Source of the DNA: an uncultured Bacteroidales bacterium
GTDB taxonomy: Bacteria; Bacteroidota; Bacteroidia; Bacteroidales; Muribaculaceae
Reading direction: 5' to 3'
NCBI GenBank assembly: GCA_900539915.1
Contig: UQDU01000057.1
Span: 1 to 9,301, forward strand
DNA length: 9,301 nucleotides
Made by a program: the position numbers and the translations under genes. A model generated the notes under the pieces. It had not been told where the DNA came from. It searched no databases and was given only the letters and a program-made list of their open reading frames with translations. Positions 1 to 6,324 of the stretch are shown in pieces. The stretch's first letter is position 1, and each line of letters starts with the position of its first letter.

Positions 1-17
1 GAAATTTTATCATCTTT

Positions 18-43
18 TTGACTCGTTAGGAGTCAACTTTTTT
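18..43 (+). terminator. Candidate intrinsic terminator for a plus-strand gene to the left
   Basis: TTGACTC (18-24) and GAGTCAA (30-36) form a perfect 7-bp stem with a 5-nt loop, followed on the plus strand by C and six T's (38-43). Read on the minus strand, the hairpin is followed by A's, so it does not suit mutS2. It would end a plus-strand transcript entering from outside the window, convergent with mutS2. The mutS2 stop codon (26-28) lies in the loop and the T-run encodes its Lys-Lys. The stem is short with only three G:C pairs, so strength is uncertain. Confidence 0.4.
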
Positions 44-2494
44 CAGGACGAGACAGATGCCGGCTCCGCCGAAACGCACATCCTCGTCATGGTAAGAGGC
101 CACGCCACGGACTGTGGACAGGTAGTCACGGATACACTGCCGCAAAGCCCCGGTTCCGGTGCCGTGGAGTATGCGGACACGCTGCGCACTGAACTGTATG
201 GCATCGTCAATGAAATATGTAACAGCCTGCAGAGCCTCATCGGCTCTCATGCCCCTGACATCTATCTCCTGCTTGAAATCAAGCTGGCGGTTGCGTAGGC
301 TGTCAGTGGTAGACGCACTTATGAATGATGACTTGCCGGCACCTGACTGCACTTTGGCTATCGTCGGGCGCAGACGTGACACATCTACAGTGGTCTTAAG
401 CATGCCGAACGCCACCAAAGCCTGAGTGCCCTGTATCTGGAGCACCTTGCCTACCGTGGTCGACCCGTCAAGACGCACATTGTCACCCTCGTGCACCTCC
501 TCCTTCTTGACAGGAGCAGCCGGAGCAGACGATTTCTTCTTGGAGTTCTTGGGGGCTTTACGCAGCGCGGCGTTGCTGCTTGACGGCACGAAATCCTCAC
601 GGCTCAACGACAGCTTCTCATCGGCAAGACGGCGGCGTGCGGCCATAGCTACCTCCTTGTCGGCCTGGGCCTTGCGGATGTCGTGGATGGCACGCTCTAT
701 GGCTGCATTGCTCCCTTGCAGTATCTCAGAAGCCTGATGCCGCGCCTCGTCGAGTATCACACGCCGCTGCTGGCGCAGATTGTCGGCCTCCTCCTCATAC
801 CGCTCAAGAGTGGCTTCAAGTTTTTTCTCCTTGGCTTTGATGGAGATACGTTTGTTTTCCCAGTAGCGTTTGTCACGTGCGATGTCAAGCAGATACTTGT
901 CCACGTCGATGTAATCGCTGCCCACAATCTGCTCCGCCTCTGATATGATGGAGGCCGGGAGACCTATCTTACGGGCAATCTCCATGGCAAACGAGCTGCC
1001 GGCATTGCCTATGGAAAGCGTAAACGTCGGCTGCATGAGATGTCGGTCGTAGAGCATGGAGCCGTTGACCAGGCCATCTGTATCCTCGGCAAAGTGCTTG
1101 ATATTCTGATAGTGGGTGGTGACTATGCCCCACATGTGCCGGTCATTGAACGCATGGAGAGTAGCCTGGGCTATCGCACCTCCCATCGTAGGGTCAGTGC
1201 CGCTGCCCATCTCGTCAATCAGCACGAGCGAGGTGGATTTGCCGGCATTGACAATGGTCTTCATACTTCTCAGATGTGACGAGTAGGTGCTGAGGTCGTT
1301 TTCTATCGACTGGTCATCGCCTATGTCGACCATGATGTCGTCAAATATGCCGGCGTGGCTGTTGTCATAGAGCGGCGGCAACATGCCGCATTGCATCATA
1401 TACTGCAAGCAGCCGACAGTCTTGAGCACCACCGACTTGCCTCCGGCATTGGGACCCGATATGATCAGCAGACGGTCACGCTCGTTGAGGTTTATATCGA
1501 GCGGCACTATCTTGCGTCCCTGACGGGCAAGCGACTGGAGCAACACCGGGTGACAGGCATGGTACCAGTCAAGATGCGGCCCGTGGTGGAGCGTGGGCAT
1601 AGCGCCTCCTACTTCACGGGCATACAAGGCCTTGGCATGTATGAAGTCCAGCTCGGCAGCGACATCGAGAGCTGCGAGCATGTCGTCAATATGCGGACGC
1701 AGCATATCGGCCGTCATTACGAGGATACGGTTGATTTCGCGCCGTTCGTCGTTCTGTAGTTCTCGTATATTGTTGTTGGCCTCAACGACCTGCGACGGCT
1801 CTATGAATACCGTCTTTCCTGTGGCACTCTCATCATGTATGATGCCCGGCACACGCCGCTTGTTCATCGGCGCGACTGGTATGACCAGACGCCCGTCACG
1901 CATGGCCGGAGTGACATCCGATTCCAGCACCCCTTCCTGCACGGCCTGTGATATGACTCGACGCATGATATTGGCCATTGATGCTTGCAGACGCTGTAGA
2001 CGGTGGCGTATGTCAGCCAGTTCGGGCGAAGCGTTGTCAAGTATGTTGCCGTAACGGTCCATGATGCGGTTGATGGCGGCCACACATTGCGGCAGCGGCA
2101 TCAGGGAAGCCGTCACCTCCTGTAGGGCCGGAATCTGCGAGACGCCCTCTTCATCGCAGTGCCGGGCCATGAAATCCACTATATCGCCCACAGCCGAGAG
2201 CGAACGCCCCACACTGAGCAGTTCGGCAGCCGGCAGCCATGTGCCCGGCACACGCAGAGACTTGACCTGTCGGGTCACGTCACGCACATCGTCAAGCGGC
2301 ATGTCATCGCCTGACGCAATCAGTCCGGCCATCTCATGCACCCGGGTCAGTGCACGCGCCACTATATCGTAGCTGTCAGAAAAACGCATGCCGTCAAGCA
2401 GCCTCTCTCCGAGCGATGATATGCAGAGTTCGCGCACTTGACGCCTCACATGGTCAAAACCTATCTTATGTTCGAATGTGTCTGGAAAAATCAT
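26..2494 (-). CDS. mutS2: MutS2 family ATPase with C-terminal Smr domain
   Basis: MutS2 of 822 residues. It lacks the mismatch-recognition domain of MutS. Numbered from the chosen start, the MutS core and clamp helices are followed by Walker A GPNAGGKS (347-354), Walker B with the signature loop LIDEMGSGTDP (about 425-435), and the switch motif TTHY (459-462). A charged coiled coil follows (about 544-629), then a Ser/Lys/Ala-rich linker (about 640-665), a small beta segment (about 669-709) and an Smr domain (about 742-820) with DVRG, HGTGTGALR and the terminal GGAG motif. Family knowledge: MutS2 proteins bind branched DNA, suppress recombination, or split collided ribosomes, and Smr domains can be nucleolytic; which applies here is not shown. 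I chose Met at 2494, where the conserved MIFPxxFExKIGFD start lies, over an in-frame ATG at 2542. A promoter-like box falls between the two. Transcribed divergently from the DUF308 gene. All ATPase motifs look intact. Confidence 0.96.
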   Translation of the reverse strand: MIFPDTFEHKIGFDHVRRQVRELCISSLGERLLDGMRFSDSYDIVARALTRVHEMAGLIASGDDMPLDDVRDVTRQVKSLRVPGTWLPAAELLSVGRSLSAVGDIVDFMARHCDEEGVSQIPALQEVTASLMPLPQCVAAINRIMDRYGNILDNASPELADIRHRLQRLQASMANIMRRVISQAVQEGVLESDVTPAMRDGRLVIPVAPMNKRRVPGIIHDESATGKTVFIEPSQVVEANNNIRELQNDERREINRILVMTADMLRPHIDDMLAALDVAAELDFIHAKALYAREVGGAMPTLHHGPHLDWYHACHPVLLQSLARQGRKIVPLDINLNERDRLLIISGPNAGGKSVVLKTVGCLQYMMQCGMLPPLYDNSHAGIFDDIMVDIGDDQSIENDLSTYSSHLRSMKTIVNAGKSTSLVLIDEMGSGTDPTMGGAIAQATLHAFNDRHMWGIVTTHYQNIKHFAEDTDGLVNGSMLYDRHLMQPTFTLSIGNAGSSFAMEIARKIGLPASIISEAEQIVGSDYIDVDKYLLDIARDKRYWENKRISIKAKEKKLEATLERYEEEADNLRQQRRVILDEARHQASEILQGSNAAIERAIHDIRKAQADKEVAMAARRRLADEKLSLSREDFVPSSSNAALRKAPKNSKKKSSAPAAPVKKEEVHEGDNVRLDGSTTVGKVLQIQGTQALVAFGMLKTTVDVSRLRPTIAKVQSGAGKSSFISASTTDSLRNRQLDFKQEIDVRGMRADEALQAVTYFIDDAIQFSAQRVRILHGTGTGALRQCIRDYLSTVRGVASYHDEDVRFGGAGICLVLKKVDS

Positions 2495-2499
2495 AGATA

Positions 2500-2533
2500 C
2501 AAATTTACGATTTTGTAGCTGTTTTTCAACAAA
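2500..2533 (-). promoter_or_regulatory. Candidate Bacteroidota-type promoter for mutS2
   Basis: On the minus strand TAAATTTG (2507-2500) matches the -7 consensus TAnnTTTG exactly. Upstream are TTTG (2533-2530, spacer 22) and, overlapping it, GTTG (2530-2527, spacer 19), bracketing the usual 19-21 bp. Transcription would begin about 4-7 nt after the box, almost at the ATG at 2494. That implies a leaderless or near-leaderless mRNA and argues against the start at 2542. The match is by eye; this is also an AT-rich stretch, so chance is possible. Confidence 0.45.
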
Positions 2534-2542
2534 TTTTGACAT

Positions 2543-2648
2543 GAGGGTGTTTTATTGATACATAATGGATTTGACAACATAACAAGAGCGGGCCTAAGAC
2601 CTATGCTTAATTCTTGACGATAATTCAACTTTTAAATTCTACACAATT
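2543..2648. other. Divergent intergenic region between mutS2 and the DUF308 gene
   Basis: About 106 bp upstream of the longest mutS2 reading frame and of the plus-strand membrane-protein gene. It must carry the plus-strand promoter, but I find no exact TAnnTTTG box. The nearest candidates are TTTGAC at 2570-2575 with TAAGACCT 21 bp downstream, and TAAATTCT at 2633-2640, which is very close to the ATG. Neither is convincing. No inverted repeat or RNA gene was seen. Confidence 0.3.
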
Positions 2649-3209
2649 ATGAAACCTCTCAATCTTCGTTTACAGACCACTCGCGCATGGTGGGTAGTCT
2701 TATTAGTAGGAATTTTGATGGTATTATGCGGATTTGCCTACTGGTTCTGGCCAGCAGCCGGTTACGCTATCGCCTCACAGATATTCGGATGGCTGCTGAT
2801 TCTCGTAGGTATCGTGCAGCTGCTTGTAGCCGCTTCCAATGACCACCCGCGCCAGTGGGGATGGTGGATAGCCGGCGGCATGATTGACATGTTCATCGGC
2901 TTCATGATGGTACGCAGCATCATCCTGTCTGAAATCATCTTCCCCTATTTCCTGGCTCTGATATTCATCTTCTGGGGCATCAGTGCTGTCTGTGGCTCGG
3001 TCACTAACCGTACACGCCGCTACTGGTGGCTATATCTGGTCAACGGCATTCTGCTGATGCTCATCGGATTCCTCTTCATCGAGGCCGGATGGACTCAGGA
3101 TATGTGGATGACCAGCTTTATCTCCTCTCTGGCATTTATCTACTGGGGATTTACCTTGGCCATCGCAAGCTATGACCTTCGCCCTGTAGCCGGACGTGGC
3201 GACAACTGA
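2649..3209 (+). CDS. HdeD-like DUF308 integral membrane protein
   Basis: A 186-residue, very hydrophobic protein with about six predicted membrane helices, near residues 13-33, 39-61, 70-88, 92-115, 125-144 and 152-174. Paired helices with recurring Gly-rich turns (GWLLILVGIVQLL, YLVNGILLMLIGF, FIYWGF) are the usual look of the HdeD/DUF308 family, as is the length of about 190 residues. In Escherichia coli HdeD is an inner-membrane protein linked to acid resistance at high cell density; for most Bacteroidota members no function is established and none is shown here. Short basic loops (NRTRR at 120-124) and a hydrophilic C-terminus are present. No signal peptidase site is seen; the first helix is probably a signal anchor. 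The start follows an AT-rich stretch with no Shine-Dalgarno, normal for this phylum. It stands alone: divergent from mutS2 and closed by a terminator at 3247-3310. Confidence 0.85.
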   Translation: MKPLNLRLQTTRAWWVVLLVGILMVLCGFAYWFWPAAGYAIASQIFGWLLILVGIVQLLVAASNDHPRQWGWWIAGGMIDMFIGFMMVRSIILSEIIFPYFLALIFIFWGISAVCGSVTNRTRRYWWLYLVNGILLMLIGFLFIEAGWTQDMWMTSFISSLAFIYWGFTLAIASYDLRPVAGRGDN

Positions 3210-3246
3210 TAACCGGAGACACAATCTGACAGACATACATAAACAT

Positions 3247-3310
3247 GTCCGGCGACCGAGCTGATAACCGAGGGCGATTGTACCTCAAAGCCGGTCGCCG
3301 GACTGTTTTT
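3247..3310 (+). terminator. Long-loop intrinsic terminator after the DUF308 gene
   Basis: GTCCGGCGACCG (3247-3258) and CGGTCGCCGGAC (3292-3303) are a perfect 12-bp GC-rich inverted repeat, followed by TG and five T's (3306-3310). The 33-nt interior can itself fold through GAGG (3270-3273) and CCTC (3283-3286). Its position 37 bp past the DUF308 stop, and the T-run on the plus strand only, fit transcription termination. It also separates that gene from the exported protein downstream and makes a translation start at 3245 for that protein very unlikely. Confidence 0.7.
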
Positions 3311-3345
3311 AAGCCTCATCAAGGAGGAAATCAGAGTTTTTTCAT

Positions 3346-3353
3346 TATATTTG
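3346..3353 (+). promoter_or_regulatory. Candidate -7 promoter box for the exported repeat-protein gene
   Basis: TATATTTG is an exact match to the Bacteroidota -7 consensus TAnnTTTG, 107 bp before the chosen ATG and just after the preceding terminator. I see no TTTG at the expected -33 distance (the sequence there is purine-rich), so the promoter would be only partly consensus. Transcription from about 3360 would give a leader of roughly 100 nt. In that leader GGTCTAATC (3387-3395) pairs with GATTAAGACC (3409-3418) apart from one bulged A, a possible leader hairpin of unknown role. Confidence 0.4.
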
Positions 3354-3460
3354 TATTTCGGGAGTTAAACTATACGCTTCCGAATCGGTCTAATCTGAAA
3401 ACATCTATGATTAAGACCAATCAACCACTCTCTCTGTCAATATTTAATGAAAACGTTAGT

Positions 3461-4567
3461 ATGAAAACTCTGAAAGTATTGTTTCTTATGGCAGTTGTCG
3501 GTGTGACATCGTCGGTCATGGGCCATGCCCAGAGCTACGATGACGACATCTACTATACCGCACCGTCAAAAAAAGAGGCCAAAAAGGCATCCAAGCCCAC
3601 GACTGCTTCGACAAGCAGCAATGGCTATGGGGTCACAACCGTATATGACTATCCGGCTGCCGACACATACACCGTATTGCCCTCACAAGGTGGTGCGATA
3701 ATGGATGTGGATGCCTATAACCGACGCGGATTTTTTGCCACAGATACCATCTCGGTCAATGACCTGCCGCAATATGAGCGCATCGCATCACAGTATTATT
3801 ACCCCGATGCCGCCACCGTCAATATCGACGGCTCGGGCAGCACCATCTATACCTCCGGCGATGTCAATGTGGTTAATGCCACGCCTTCGGTAAGTTATGT
3901 ATATGGCAACCCGTACTACAACACATGGTACGGCTATAACTACTACAACCCCTGGTACACTCCGGGCTGGTACGATCCGTGGTACCGACCGGGCTGGTCA
4001 ATCAGCTGGGGATGGAACAACTACTGGGGGCCCTCATGGTCATGGGGATGGAACTATCCTTGGGGTGGTCCGTCATGGTATCCCGGATGGCGCCCTACGC
4101 CTCCTCCATCCCATCGTCCCGGATGGCGTCCAGGTCGTCCGAGCCCCGGCCGCAATGATCTGCGTCCCGGCCGGCTCCCCTATCCGGGCAACCGACCCGG
4201 TCATCGCCCGGCCTACGGCACATCATCACCAGGCAGAGGTACATATACTCCCTCCAACGGCACATCGTCGCCCGGTCGCGGCAGCTACACCCCCTCCAAC
4301 GGCACATCGTCGCCCGGTCGCGGCAGCTACACCCCCTCCAACGGTACATCGTCGCCCGGTCGCGGCAGCTACACTCCCTCCAACGGTACATCGTCGCCCG
4401 GCCGTGGCAGCTACACCCCCTCCAACAACAGAGGGTCTTCATCGCCCGGTCGCGGCAGCTATTCGCCTTCGTCACCCGGACGTGGTGGCAGCTCCATCGG
4501 ACGCGGATCGTCGGGCGGAGGTCGCAGTTCAGGCGGATACTCCGGCGGTGCCCGTGGACGCCATTAA
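3461..4567 (+). CDS. Exported Trp/Tyr/Pro/Arg/Gly-rich repeat protein, function unknown
   Basis: I do not recognise a named family. The 368-residue protein starts with a clear Sec signal peptide (MKTLKVLFLMAVVGVTSSVMGHA, likely cut near A23-Q24). Then come an acidic patch (SYDDD), a Lys/Ala/Ser linker, and a moderately ordered region (about 50-145) containing DVDAYNRRG. Residues about 146-210 are dominated by Trp, Tyr, Asn, Pro and Gly. A Pro/Arg/Gly stretch follows (210-252), then five tandem 14-residue repeats GTSSPG-RG-(S/T)YTPSN (253-322) and an Arg/Gly/Ser-rich tail with SPGRG and GRG motifs. The mature C-terminal half is strongly basic and probably disordered. No lipobox Cys is seen, so it is probably periplasmic or surface-associated rather than a lipoprotein. 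I chose the ATG at 3461 because it begins the signal peptide; upstream in-frame ATGs (3245, 3407) would bury it, and 3245 precedes a terminator arm. The FadL-like gene follows after 77 bp. Polyanion, envelope or matrix binding is a guess from composition only. Confidence 0.85.
   Translation: MKTLKVLFLMAVVGVTSSVMGHAQSYDDDIYYTAPSKKEAKKASKPTTASTSSNGYGVTTVYDYPAADTYTVLPSQGGAIMDVDAYNRRGFFATDTISVNDLPQYERIASQYYYPDAATVNIDGSGSTIYTSGDVNVVNATPSVSYVYGNPYYNTWYGYNYYNPWYTPGWYDPWYRPGWSISWGWNNYWGPSWSWGWNYPWGGPSWYPGWRPTPPPSHRPGWRPGRPSPGRNDLRPGRLPYPGNRPGHRPAYGTSSPGRGTYTPSNGTSSPGRGSYTPSNGTSSPGRGSYTPSNGTSSPGRGSYTPSNGTSSPGRGSYTPSNNRGSSSPGRGSYSPSSPGRGGSSIGRGSSGGGRSSGGYSGGARGRH
4217..4426 (+). repeat. Five 42-bp in-frame tandem repeats encoding GTSSPGRG(S/T)YTPSN
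   Basis: Five head-to-tail 42-bp units begin at 4217, 4259, 4301, 4343 and 4385. Units 2 and 3 are identical at all 42 positions. Units 4 and 5 differ from them only at synonymous third positions. Unit 1 is more divergent in DNA and has Thr for Ser once. A decayed sixth unit follows (SSSPGRGSYSPS). The repeat has three extra or fewer whole-unit changes available without frameshift, so copy number could vary between strains. Confidence 0.95.
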
Positions 4568-4620
4568 TGATTTACGGGACCTGCTACCCAAGCAATATCA
4601 TATTAAATCAAAACAATATG

Positions 4621-4635
4621 TCAGGTGTTTCCTGA
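4621..4635 (+). other. Small hairpin just upstream of the FadL-like start codon
   Basis: TCAGG and CCTGA flank a 5-nt loop (TGTTT), ending nine bases before the ATG. It lacks a T-run, so it is not a terminator. At 5 bp it may be chance. If real, it could affect ribosome access. Confidence 0.2.
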
Positions 4636-4644
4636 ATCCTAATC

Positions 4645-6297
4645 ATGAAAATTTCAAGATTGACACTGCTGGCCTCGGCGATATTGCCTCTGGCAGCCAT
4701 GGGACAATCCGCAGTTGACGGATTGCAGATGAACCGCAACGACCTGAGGGGTACAGCCCGTTTCATGTCGATGGGTGGAGCTTTCACAGCCCTTGGCGGT
4801 GACCTATCTACCCTCACCCAAAATCCCGGCGGCATAGGCATCTACCGCTCCAACGAGGTGGGAGTGACCATGGATATAGACATCATGTCAAGCAAGTCCG
4901 AGACACAGGGCTACAAGATGACAAATGACATGACCAAGGTATATTGCCCCAATTTCGGATATATTGGCACATGGCGCACCGGCAACGAGATACTCCCGTT
5001 TTTCAACTGGGGAGTATCCTACGGACGCGCCCGCAGCCTTGACCGCCGCTATCAGGGATATGTTGACCAGCTGGGCGGCTCTCTGACCAACCATATGGCC
5101 ACCTATCTGACAGGCCAGGGTTTCACGTCGGCAGAACTGTCGTCAGGCAGCACCGCGCACAATCCCTACGATTACGATTATTCATGGTTAGGCGTGCTGC
5201 TCTTCAACGGCGGCGAAATCAATCCGATTTCCAACCGGCCTACCAACAATATGTATCAGGGTCTCTATACTCCCGGATGCTCGTCGGCCAACGCGAGCTA
5301 CTTCGTAGAGGAGAAAGGATACATCGATGAATACTCCATAAATTTCGGCGGAAATTTCATCAACCAGATTTACTGGGGTCTCGGCATAGGTATCACAGAT
5401 ATTGATTTCAAGCAGTGGACCACCTATGGCGAAGGCATCGACAACGGCATGATGCCCTATGACGACGGCACAGCCATGAAGGTGGCCAATGGCAATGGAG
5501 CTTTCGCCCTTGACAGCTACAAGCACATCTGGGGCAACGGTGTCAATGTCAAGTTCGGTATGATATTCAAGCCTATCAACGAGTTCCGCATCGGTTTCGC
5601 CATCCATACTCCTACCTGGTATTCTCTGACGGAGACCACCTATGGCAGCGTAGACGGCAGCTTCGAGGCTCAGACTTCCGGTCCGCTCGGCGCTACACAG
5701 CAGCACCCCTACAAGTTCTCGACATATACCAACAACGGCTATGACTCGTGGGTAGACTGGGAATACCGTACTCCCTGGAGACTGATGCTCGGAGCCGCCG
5801 GTGTAATAGGTCAGAAAGCCATAATCAGCCTTGACTACGAATACAATCCGTATAACCAGATGCACTTCCAGTCAAACAACGGTGTGGACTTCGCCCTCCA
5901 GAACGAGGATGCAAAGAACTATTTCCAGGCCACCAACACACTTCGCCTGGGTCTGGAATACCGCGTGACTCCCTCATTCAGTCTTCGTGCCGGTTACAGC
6001 TACGTGTCATCGCCTGTCAAAGGTGAGTCAAAAGTCAACGAGCTTAACCATTCAGATCTCTCAATGGCTACCGGAGGAGCATATGACTACAACACTGACG
6101 CTTCGTTCACGCTTGACAACGATACCAACTACATCACTTGCGGCCTCGGATACCGCTATCAGATGTTCTACGTGGACGCAGCGTATGTCTACCGTCACAC
6201 ATCCTCTACCTACTATCCGTGGACTGACTCCAAGGAGACATCAAAGCTGACATTTAACGACCACAACATAGTGCTGTCATGCGGACTGAAATTCTAA
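4645..6297 (+). CDS. FadL/OmpP1-family outer-membrane beta-barrel protein
   Basis: A 550-residue exported protein. The signal peptide (MKISRLTLLASAILPLAAMG) is followed by GLQMNRNDLRGTARFMSMGGAFTALGGDLSTLTQNPGGIGIYRSNEVGVT, the conserved N-terminal block of Bacteroidota OmpP1/FadL/TodX proteins, where the segment before the first strand forms the plug or hatch. The rest alternates aromatic and polar residues typical of amphipathic strands and ends in LSCGLKF, with the C-terminal Phe expected of a BAM-inserted barrel. FadL proteins move hydrophobic molecules such as long-chain fatty acids across the outer membrane. Bacteroidota homologues are often labelled hemin receptor, and the real substrate is unknown. 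The usual NPAG motif reads NPGG here. The ATG at 4645 leads directly into the signal peptide, and no Shine-Dalgarno is visible. It lies 77 bp after the repeat-protein gene and 27 bp before the helicase, with no terminator in either gap, so co-transcription is plausible. Confidence 0.88.
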   Translation: MKISRLTLLASAILPLAAMGQSAVDGLQMNRNDLRGTARFMSMGGAFTALGGDLSTLTQNPGGIGIYRSNEVGVTMDIDIMSSKSETQGYKMTNDMTKVYCPNFGYIGTWRTGNEILPFFNWGVSYGRARSLDRRYQGYVDQLGGSLTNHMATYLTGQGFTSAELSSGSTAHNPYDYDYSWLGVLLFNGGEINPISNRPTNNMYQGLYTPGCSSANASYFVEEKGYIDEYSINFGGNFINQIYWGLGIGITDIDFKQWTTYGEGIDNGMMPYDDGTAMKVANGNGAFALDSYKHIWGNGVNVKFGMIFKPINEFRIGFAIHTPTWYSLTETTYGSVDGSFEAQTSGPLGATQQHPYKFSTYTNNGYDSWVDWEYRTPWRLMLGAAGVIGQKAIISLDYEYNPYNQMHFQSNNGVDFALQNEDAKNYFQATNTLRLGLEYRVTPSFSLRAGYSYVSSPVKGESKVNELNHSDLSMATGGAYDYNTDASFTLDNDTNYITCGLGYRYQMFYVDAAYVYRHTSSTYYPWTDSKETSKLTFNDHNIVLSCGLKF

Positions 6298-6324
6298 CCC
6301 TCTCCACAACAACGGCATATACGC

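Noticed and set aside
1355..1759. Plus-strand reading frames opposite mutS2
   Set aside because: They are opposite-strand shadows of a fully conserved MutS2 coding region.
3245..3460. 5' extension of the exported repeat protein from ATG 3245 or 3407
   Set aside because: The extension would bury the signal peptide, begins beside a terminator arm and precedes the likely -7 box.
4095..4475. Antisense Cys/Arg-rich reading frame over the 42-bp repeats
   Set aside because: Its repetitiveness is a mirror of the sense repeat; no independent evidence of coding.
3897..4718. 273-residue plus-strand reading frame overlapping the repeat-protein gene
   Set aside because: It is the +1 shadow of the GC-rich tandem repeats, lacks a signal or domain, and would run into the FadL-like gene.
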